64,000 nucleotides of DNA. Source: Syncephalastrum monosporum B8922. Its lineage: Eukaryota > Mucoromycota > Mucoromycetes > Mucorales > Syncephalastraceae. The stretch spans positions 1-64,000 of the forward strand of contig JNEN01001204.1 in the NCBI GenBank assembly GCA_000697355.1, given 5' to 3'. Made by a program: the position numbers and the translations under genes. The notes under the pieces were generated by a model. The model saw nothing but the letters and a program-made list of their open reading frames with translations. It was not told the origin of the DNA and made no database searches. Of this stretch, positions 56,247 through 64,000 are shown one piece after another (positions within the stretch are counted from its first letter, which is position 1; each line of letters begins with the position of its first letter).

Positions 56247-57736
56247 ATGGAAGCTGCCACGGCCCATCTCTTTGAGAATCCACTGAGTGATGACGATAAC
56301 GACCCACTCATTCAGTCTGTATCGAAAGACCAGGTTCGGTCGCCCTCGTTGTCATCCGCAGGTCTCGGGCGCAACAGCACAAGCAGCAGCGGAGGCACCG
56401 TGCAACAGCAACAACAGCAGCAGCAACTCATTGCGCGTCTCTGCAGCAATGCCAGCTTCTACGACATTCCCATGGTAACAGCTCGTGATTCGCCATGCCG
56501 TCTAATGCGCGCTCGATTGACACAGAATCTTTTGTCAGAACGATTCCTTTTCCGACTTACTCGAACGCTATCAAGTCCCTGACCAACGCGTGCGCGACGA
56601 TAAACACGCCGACAACCTGTCTCACCTCGTGGTACGCACGGAAAACGGATTCGCGGCGCAGGAGGCTGATATGATATGCTTTGTATTAGATGAACAGTAT
56701 GTGGCGGTCGGTCGCCCGTTATGCGCGCAACACGATCGTACAAACAACACCCACAGAACTAGACGCACTCGTCGAGGTAAAACCAACCGACGCCGTTCAC
56801 AGCATACAAACCCAGACTGATGGATTCGAGGTGCATGATGCGTAGTTATGGCACGTCCGACTCTTGGCATTGACACAACTCGGCTTTTACCAACTCGCCT
56901 CGGCCGAGATGGACAAGATGGGTGACCTTCCTACAGCAAGCACGACCCTCTTCCCTCTGCGTGTCTTGTGGGCCCGCCTGCCCGCCTATCTCAACCACCC
57001 GCTCGTCACCCTCGAGCGACTGACGCTACTCATCGTGGACTGCAAGAAGCAGGGCTGGACTGTCCGTGAACAGCAGGTGACGCTCGTCCTCGCCACCCAC
57101 ATGATGGCCATGGGCGATTTCGTCGCCGCTGCTATAACCCTCGAGCGCATCCCCAGGAACGCCGATGTGCTGTCGAGTCTCGCGCGCTTATACCTCCAAC
57201 TCGGTGATATCCATACTGCTGAATCCCTCTATGGCCAGATCGAGGGATCCGGCGCGGCCGTACAGGAGGCCATCAAGGTGAACAAGTAAGTGTACTTTGC
57301 GCGGATGGGTTACAGGCATTTGACATGGACTTTAGAGCATTCTTGCAGATGGGCAAAGGAGAATGGACCCAGGCACGTGACGAGCTGCAGCAGGTCATCC
57401 AGGACAACGCAGATAACCTGACAGCTGTCAACAACCTGGCGGTTTGCGAAGTTTATCTCGGCAATTTGGGCAGGGCAAGTCTACTGCGTCATTCACCCAA
57501 CCGATGGCCTTTGGCTGACTCTCTTGTTTGACATGTAGGCTATGGAGCTCTTGGAAAATATGACAGCACAGAACCCAACATCAGCCGGCACGTGCGAGAC
57601 GGCGCTTCTCAACATGTGTACACTCTACGAACTCAAGCACGACCCAAGCACTGAGCAAAAGATCCAAGTCATGCGGCAAGTCGCACGCTGGGCAGGCGAT
57701 GCCTTCAATGCAGATTGTTTGAAACTTTATCAATAG
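56247..57736 (+). CDS. TRAPPC12-like TPR protein
   Basis: Six exons: 56247-56474, 56539-56631, 56690-56776, 56846-57285, 57336-57474, 57539-57736; 394 residues. The N-terminus is acidic and Ser/Gln-rich with a polyQ run. A conserved core follows: MWRSVARYARNTI, LWHVRLLALTQLGFYQLAS, LPAYLNHP, and several TPR helices (LVLATHMMAMGDFVAAA, RLYLQLGDIHTAESLY, LTAVNNLAVCEVYLGNLGRA). This matches the C-terminal TPR region of TRAPPC12, a subunit of the TRAPP III tether acting in ER-Golgi transport and autophagy. The fungal protein is shorter than the human one. Intron 5 (57475-57538) uses a GC donor (AGG|GCAAGT). The stop codon lies inside the last codons of the convergent METTL16-like gene. Confidence 0.8.
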
Positions 57737-59413
57737 AATGTAGAGCCCCGTTTGATACCACACAATTCCTCGACCCGCTTCTTGACATGATTCCAAAAAC
57801 TCTCGAAAGCACTTCGCTCACCGCTTGTCAATGTTGCCAAGAGGACGTCGTCCTGGATATCAAAGCGGTATCCGAATTGCGTCTTTTGCCGCTTGCCTCC
57901 TCTCCGGGCAGCGCGGGACCACGTATTGACGGTGGCCTCACCTTCCCGGCCCGGCATTTCCAGGTCTTTAAGGACAGCATCGAGGTGTTCTTCTAGATTC
58001 TCAGGTGTCTCAAAAAGAGGGCCCGTTTCGAATTCTGTTTTGGGTTGGTAGCCGCGCAGATGCGCAGATTCTGTCAGTCGCTTGGATCCAAAGGACCAGG
58101 CAATGGCCCATCGCCTCGTTTTGCCGAGACAAAAGTCTCTCACAGCGTAGTTTTCGATCTGCAAGAAAGGGAGGCATCAGCTCCGGGTGGAAAAAAAAAA
58201 AAAAAACTGGCAGGCATTCTTACCCCTTTATCCTTCAAAATGGCGAGTAGCGGCCTGATCGTCTTTTTCCGCCCAATAAGGCTCGTGAACCATCTTGTAT
58301 GACAGTATCAGCGCACAGACGATACACATGTTACCGAGCTTACGTAATTCGATCCTTGTAGTCGAGGCTTTGGTTGATCATCGATGCGATGAAAGCATAT
58401 TCGCCTCCTTGTGTGATCATTTCTGAGGGTGATCCAGTGCAAATCTTCATGACTAGATGAGCTTTCATATATAAAGTCGTCTGGATGGACTTACCGCGTA
58501 CGGCGGCAGCTCTTTTGCCTCTGCAGCGTCATCGATCTCTTGCTGTGACGCATAGAATGGTGGATTGCACATACAGAAATCGTAGCTGTGTATTGGATAA
58601 GCACATGTAGAAGCCCTGATGTAGGTAAACCGGTACCTTGTGTCTTCCTCGGGAGCCAGGACTATCGCACGATCGTCGTTGAACTTGATCTTGATACGAT
58701 CGTCCAGATGGTTTCGCTTGACATTTTTGTGTGCATACTTGTACGACAGCGCGTCCGTCTCTGCCGTGTCTCAATCAGTCGAAGAATCACGGTAGTTGCG
58801 TTTCCTTACCAGTTCCCAAGAAGGACCAATTTTTGTTGCGAGCGCAGCCGAGCAATGGATAAATGCAGGACGCCCCAACCCCGCTACGTCTAGGTTAGCT
58901 TCTGTTTCTGTCCGCATGTCTGTCTGTATCACCGCCCCGCTCACTTACATGTCAATGCCTTTGTACGTTTTGTTCTCAGGCAGCGTTTCATGAAGTATAT
59001 CTTCGATCCACAGAATGTAATCGAGCCTGTTTGGCACTGGCGGGCAGAGACGGTCGTGAGGCAGATCGACCGAGAGCCCAAAGTCGCGTTTCAACAGAGC
59101 CTTGGTGAGTGCTCTGCCCGGACAGGAAATAAACCATAAACAAAACTGTTGACTGGCCTCGGTTGGACTTACCGCTGGCCATCTGCATTAAGAAAATCAA
59201 ACTGGAGCCGGTTCCTGTGCACGGTGATACTGCATATTCGGTGTCGTTTAGAAACGCAACGTGTCGCGTTATGCGATCTTACAAGGGCTCCAGGGCAGGG
59301 AACTCTCTGACAAGTCGCTCGAGATCAAGCGGCTTGTGGGCATAAATGTTACGCGAATGATGGCCGTCTTCGCTGATGGTGTCGTCGAGATCGTCTACTT
59401 TCCTCTTGCTCAT
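57730..59413 (-). CDS. METTL16-like RNA N6-adenosine methyltransferase
   Basis: Nine exons: 59413-59283, 59229-59173, 59113-58949, 58883-58810, 58760-58637, 58585-58495, 58444-58344, 58293-58224, 58158-57730; 413 residues. Order matches METTL16: [19 protein letters not shown], then [20 protein letters not shown], then [29 protein letters not shown], the SAM-site strand [26 protein letters not shown] with the catalytic [19 protein letters not shown], and [13 protein letters not shown]. Family members add m6A to U6 snRNA and certain hairpins. The C-terminal 120 residues are fungal-specific and lack the vertebrate VCR domains. It shares a 95 bp divergent promoter with RIT1 and overlaps TRAPPC12 by 7 bp. 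Confidence 0.92.
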
Positions 59414-59508
59414 GTCACAGAATGCAGTATATATAAAAGAAGAGGCGAATAAAGTATAGCCGGACTTTTTTATTATTATTTCGCGCACGGCTGCTCGCTC
59501 TATCACTC
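59414..59508. promoter_or_regulatory. Bidirectional promoter of METTL16-like and RIT1-like genes
   Basis: Only 95 bp between start codons. It contains GTATATATAAAAG at about 59429-59441, TATA-like for the plus direction, some 70-80 bp before the RIT1 ATG, plus a T/A-rich patch TTTTTTATTATTATT at 59466-59480. Confidence 0.6.
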
Positions 59509-61167
59509 ATGTTTGGAAACGACTATCACAACGACACCAAACAGATCCGCAAAGATCATAAAAACCTGTACGTCCCTGATTGCTCCTATTACGTCGAGAA
59601 GTATTGATCCAAAGAAGTGTCAATCGTCTCAAGTCGATCCAAGAGGATGCTGCCTTTGTGGAAGAAGTTGCGGAGGTGATCTCCCACCTGCCTCTCGTCG
59701 GTAACGTCCACAACACGCCTTCAAAGAATGATGGCTGATACGCTAAATTAGCAAACGAGCGCTGTGGCTCATGGTATATCGACCATTCTCGAGTAAGCTG
59801 TCCTTCATAGACGGCAATTTCGGTGACTCACCGTCAACACTAGCATAAAGTTCACTCGGCCTACTTTAAATCAACCGACGGTCATATGAACGAATGGGAT
59901 TTCAACATGCGCCGCAATAATCTACACCTGATAGAACCGATCGCACAGCATGGAGGGTAAGCACTATCCTAGCACTCAGGTACATGTCCTCATATCGCAG
60001 GGCAGATGCATCTTGGTGGACTCGACACGGAAAGGCAAACGGATCCCTGACGCATTATCCAAAACGGTCCCCATCTGGTGCAGCGTCATTAATCGGGCTA
60101 TCCAGAAGCATACGCCCCGGGACGCCTGGGACGCTTGCTTGCATACCCTTCCTTCTATCGTCTCACGCTCCGAACATGCCCAGATTGAAGCCCGTCTTGA
60201 CATGTTTGCCGACCGCCTCCTCAAAGTCCCCGCGCTCATCGAACGTCTCGTAGAGCAAGTCAAGAAGCCACTGCGCCCGCTCTGGCTCACACCCCAATCC
60301 TCACTCTACCCCTTGGACCCGGACACGGAGTTCTGGCCTGTTGTTTGTGTCAGCGCATCACAGGCGGTCGAGACGGGTTGTCAGGCGCGGCCAGGTGGGT
60401 ATCTCTACGTCCAGGGCTCAGGCGACGATGAAGAAGCATGGAGTCTGGTATGCTTTCTGCCACCTAAGCATATCACATCACTTATTACTGACACAACGCT
60501 CTCCTTATAGGGACTGACACCTCGCCTATTCTGGAATCACCAGAAAGAGATCCTCAACGTGAATAGCTCGGCCGAGTGCGAGCTCAAGGTATGCCAGCTG
60601 GTCGCGCAAAGCAATCAAATGGAAGACAGCGACGACACGCCCTACAACTACGTGCAGAACACGACGCTAGCCATTGGCTCACGGCGGGCCGGCCGACCTC
60701 CTCAATGCTGGGAAAACTTTGACGTCGTCGTGAATTGCACCTTGAATGAGTACGAGGACAACAAGGAACACAAGGGATATCTGCATCTCAAGATTGCTGA
60801 AGGCAAAAAAGGCCAGAACGCGCTGTTCGACTGCATCCCCCCCGCGCTTGAATTCGTTCGGCAGCCACTCTCTGAAGGTAAAAGGGTGCTGATCCATTGC
60901 GCCAAGGGTCAGGACCGATCTGTTGGTATTGCGCTGGCGGTGCTGGTGGCCTTCTACGATCCTCAGGATGGCCGCTGGCTGGGTGACAGAGTACCAGGTA
61001 GGTTGGGTATATGAGAAAGCATGGATGGCTTTATTCATTGGACGACGCATGTAGGCCTAGGGAAGAACCAGATCCAGCAGCATTTGGTGCGAATCATCAG
61101 CAGTCGTCCCAAGGCATCCCCTTCGCGAGTTACTTTAAAAAAGATAAATACATACTTTATGAGCTAA
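59509..61167 (+). CDS. RIT1: Initiator tRNA A64 2'-O-ribosylphosphate transferase (Rit1-like)
   Basis: Seven exons: 59509-59567, 59615-59700, 59752-59792, 59844-59956, 60006-60447, 60511-60997, 61055-61167; 446 residues. The N-terminal Rit1 domain shows CGSWYIDH, HKVHSAYFKSTDGHMNEWDF, NMRRNNLHLI and GGCILVDSTRKGKRIPDALS. The C-terminal domain is dual-specificity-phosphatase-like with HCAKGQDRSVGIA, an intact CX5R loop. Rit1 transfers a phosphoribosyl group to A64 of initiator tRNA, keeping it out of elongation. The acceptor of exon 2 is a tandem AAGAAG, so two isoforms differing by one residue are possible. Confidence 0.94.
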
Positions 61168-62046
61168 GAGATGTGTATGACCTACGCCAACTTAAAGATC
61201 TCACCCTTGGCGCACCTAAAACCAGCATGAACGCCTCTCATCCATGTGTCAGACGCTACTCTACGATTCGAAACCACGTATTGGTCAGCGAAAACTGACC
61301 GATTCTTGACCTCCTCGCTGCTAAAAATGCAGTTTCTGAGCGAAAGACATCTGTGCGTTTCTAAAGTCGCCACAGCAGCACTTTGATGAGATGAGCCTTG
61401 AAATTATACAAGATAGGATCATGTGTTGAGCCAAGAACATCAAACTTTTTGGCCTGACATCTGTCAATCTGTCTCTGTTAGAGCATGATGTGCATGATGC
61501 ACAAAATTTGTTGGCACTGGAATAGATGCCCTGTGCGCGGGCCATGTTAAGAAAAATGTTCTATAAAAGTATCATTGTCACTTCATTATAATTTCTGCAC
61601 TTATAAATATACTCATTCCTTACATCCATGTATATATGTCTGTATGTAACATATTAGTAAGGAAAAGCCGTCCTCCAAAGAGGTTTAAGTAGTACTTTAT
61701 ACCGCGGAATATTTTTCCAAAAGCAAATGAAATGCGAAAGAAAAAGATTAGACTCTAACTCTACGTACACGCTAACTTGAGCGAACAAAGGGCTTGCACG
61801 CTCGTAGATGGTTGTCTTTTTAGCTAACAAGTCATTCCTTGGTCCTCAACACATCCACATACATGGAACAGATGGTATATATATATTGAGCCATAATGTA
61901 AAACGGTTGTCTATGCCAAGATGAAAGCTTAAAGCTCAGAAAAGTGAGCGTTGCACAGATCCTGCGAAATCCCACGAAGATTATTTCATTACCAAGCAAG
62001 AAAGCAAACTCTCTCTTTCCACTTGACTCTCTTATCCACAGCTACG
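61168..62046. other. Intergenic region between RIT1 and the quinone oxidoreductase
   Basis: AT-rich; broken minus-strand frames (61182-61545) have no recognisable product. TGGTATATATATATTG at about 61871-61886 is a strong TATA-like element roughly 165 bp before the next ATG. Confidence 0.4.
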
Positions 62047-63292
62047 ATGAAGGCCTACGTGATCGAAAAGCTGGTCAAGGGACCAGAGGAAATGGTCCTT
62101 CGCACGGATGTGACGCCGCCCGAGCCCAAGCAAGGCGAAGTGCAGATCCAGGTCAAGGCGGCCGGCCTCAACTTTTTTGACACGCTCCAAGTATGCGTTC
62201 AAAAGACGCGCGGTGACCCCTTTGACTCGTCTAATACGATTGAATGCTTAGATTCAAGGCCGTTACCAATGGAAGCCACCGTTGCCCTTTATCGGCGTAA
62301 GTAGAGGCTCTGCATGTTGCCAAGGTGGCTGACAGGAAACGCACAGGGATCTGAGTTCTCTGGCGTGGTGCTCAAATCGACCGTGCCGCAATACAAGCCC
62401 GGCGACGCCGTGTTTGGTGCAAGTTACTCGTTTGGTGAGATTGTCACCGCGCCTGCCACGTCTATTCTGCCCAAACCCAAGAACCTTTCGTTTGCAGAGG
62501 CAGCCACATTGTATGTGACATACCCCACCAGCTACGGTGGTTTGATTGTGCGCGGTCAACTCAAGGCCGGCGAGTATTGCTTGGTGCACGCCGCTGCCGG
62601 AGGTGTAGGGTTGGCGGCTGTCCAGATCGCAAAAGCAGTGGGTGCGACTGTAATTGCGACAGCTGGCTCGGCCGAAAAGCTTCAAGTGGCAAAGGAGTAT
62701 GGCGCGGACATAGCCATCAACTACCGGGACGCTGATTGGACAGACCAAGTCAAAAAAGCAACCAACGGCCATGGTGCGGACGTCGTGTATGACCCTGTTG
62801 GACTCGTGGAAGAAAGGTATAAAAAATTAATAACATGAAACTCATAAATGTTGATCCGGACCCTCTCTCTGCTTCACCCTTTCGACCCCCCAATTTCTCA
62901 TGTAGCACAAAATGTACCGCTTGGAATGGCCGCATTATTGTGATCGGGTTCGCCAAGGGCACCTTTGAGAAGATTCCTACCAATCGCATCCTCCTCAAGA
63001 ATATCTCTGTTGTGTAAGTGCTCCTATCGATCTCGACAGGGTCCTAATGGCTCGTTATATCACTTTTAGCGGCTTGCATTGGGGTGCATACACGCAGCAT
63101 GAGCCCGAAACGATCCAAGCGACTTGGAAAACTCTCTTTGAATTGTTGGAGCAGCGGAAAGTCCGCGCCACGGTGTATAAACATTTGTACAGCCTAGAGA
63201 CGCTCCCCCAAGGTCTGATCGCGCTGAACAGCCGTCAAACGTATGGCAAGGTCGTGGCTCTGATTGGCGGTAATAGCGGGAGTAAATTGTAG
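62047..63292 (+). CDS. Zinc-free quinone oxidoreductase (MDR superfamily, QOR-like)
   Basis: Five exons: 62047-62190, 62252-62296, 62347-62816, 62906-63013, 63070-63292; 329 residues. The N-terminal GroES-like domain holds VKAAGLNFFDTLQIQGRYQ, PFIGGSEFSGVV and YKPGDAVFG. The Rossmann domain has HAAAGGVGLAAVQIAKAVGA for NADPH. YDPVGLVEERSTKCTAWNGR, then GLHWGAY, and TYGKVVALIG near the end fit the QOR/QORL-2 group. Structural zinc Cys residues are absent, as expected. It should reduce quinones or reactive alkenals with NADPH in the cytosol or mitochondria. Confidence 0.93.
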
Positions 63293-63662
63293 CAAACGTA
63301 AATAGCGCACATAGTCATGATCATGCTGATGCGCAAGAACGGCTAAAAGGGGAAACAATCGTGATATGTTTGCGCTTATCTCGGCACGCCGTGATTGGGT
63401 GCCACTGGAATGTTTAAGGGGAGGGGGGAGGAAATCATTGCTTTTTTCTGGAGAGCAGAGTGATTGGGTTTCAGACGAGAAGCGCCTCAAACCACAGGAA
63501 AGGGCTCAACGCAACAACGTGGCTGCAACCCCGCTTCAGTAGCCTATCGGTTTGGCTGAGTCTGAATCCGGCCTCGTGAGGCGTTGTGACGCCACTATTC
63601 CTCTTATTACAAAAGGCCCAGACCTCCGCATCTATCCCTTTTTTTTTTCTTCTCCTTCACAC
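63293..63662. promoter_or_regulatory. Upstream region of the HSF-type gene
   Basis: 370 bp between the quinone oxidoreductase stop and the next ATG. It includes a GC-rich patch and a T-rich leader (63639-63658). No other gene seen. Confidence 0.4.
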
Positions 63663-64000
63663 ATGAATGCACAGGTGATTGCGCAACAACAAGAACACAT
63701 GGCTGTGTTTGCACAGCAAGCACAAGCTTTACAACAACAACAGCAGCAGCAACAACAGCAGCAGCAGGAAGAACTGCAGCAACAGCAACAAAACTCTCCT
63801 CCTCAGCCGCCGTCCAAATCGTCGAGCTCAAACACATTTGTTCATAAACTGTACAAGTACGTAGCCCCCGTATCTAAATATTCTGATACTGATAGCATTA
63901 TAGTATGGTCGTCGATAACCAGTATCAGCACCTGATTGCTTGGAATTATACCGGGGCATCGTTCATTGTCTGCAACATTATGGAATTCTCGCGGGATGTC
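63663..64000 (+). CDS. HSF-type transcription factor, 3' truncated by window edge
   Basis: Exon 1 (63663-63856) and the start of exon 2 (63904 onward, past the window end). The N-terminus MNAQVIAQQQEHMAVFAQ leads into a polyglutamine run of about 12 residues and a second of five, then a Ser-rich stretch. The HSF DNA-binding domain begins at FVHKLYNMVVDNQYQHL and continues IAWNYTGASFIVCNIMEFSRDV. It could be Hsf1, Skn7- or Sfl1-like; the missing C-terminus would decide. The intron splits the first helix of the DNA-binding domain. Confidence 0.88.

Noticed and set aside
1..64000. tRNA, rRNA and CRISPR signals
   Set aside because: I looked for A/B-box pairs with acceptor stems, rRNA cores and regularly spaced repeats and found none convincing; CRISPR arrays are not expected in a fungal nuclear genome.

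Overview
This window is nuclear DNA of a filamentous fungus. The best fit is an early-diverging, Mucorales-type member of Mucoromycota. The grounds are dense, short introns (about 45-90 nt, GTAAGT/GTATGT donors, CTGAC/CTAAC-like branch sites), the gene repertoire and protein style (FAB1, Skt5-like chitin synthase activator, Mnn9, WASP), and a beta-tubulin carrying Ala198 and Tyr167. I placed roughly 80 introns by reading frames across splice sites. Exon totals come out divisible by three for every gene whose structure I give in full. No species name can be justified from the sequence alone.

Layout. 0-1.3 kb: the 3' end of a gene for a PD-(D/E)XK-like protein, then a decayed Tc1/mariner-type transposase. 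1.9-10.4 kb: a peroxisomal alpha/beta hydrolase (+, ends SKL) convergent with the giant PtdIns3P 5-kinase FAB1 (-). 10.4-14.8 kb: gene-poor, with two dispersed repeats, a decayed Lys/Glu-rich gene and one orphan ORF. 14.9-29.7 kb: compact housekeeping block of Old Yellow Enzyme, an unknown Ser/Pro-rich protein, mitochondrial uS14m, splicing factor CLF1, a sugar transporter, a Skt5-like protein, mitoferrin, a small coiled-coil protein and ALDH7. 29.8-32.2 kb: gene-poor, T-rich. 32.2-36.1 kb: TIM44 and WASP/Las17. 36.2-43.3 kb and 47-54 kb: repeat-rich islands holding three copies of an F-box plus Cys-cluster gene family, a second (broken) PD-(D/E)XK-like gene, a second transposase relic and several dispersed repeats. 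Between the islands lie MNN9 and an eIF4B-like gene. 54.4-64 kb: a tight cluster of beta-tubulin, TRAPPC12-like, METTL16-like, RIT1-like and quinone oxidoreductase genes, then the first part of an HSF-type transcription factor that runs off the end.

Genes working together. There are no operons, but arrangements recur. uS14m/CLF1, the coiled-coil gene/ALDH7 and METTL16/RIT1 are divergent pairs with 95-365 bp between start codons. TRAPPC12 and METTL16 are convergent and their coding regions overlap by 7 bp. METTL16-like and RIT1-like both modify small RNAs (U6 snRNA and initiator tRNA in the known families) and share a 95 bp promoter interval.

Most notable items: the F-box/Cys-cluster family embedded in dispersed repeats; two diverged genes sharing an RPD-x17-GExK signature and an intron site; three GC-AG introns; a probable 6-nt microexon and 4-nt first exon in the eIF4B-like gene; and the benzimidazole-insensitive-type residues of beta-tubulin.
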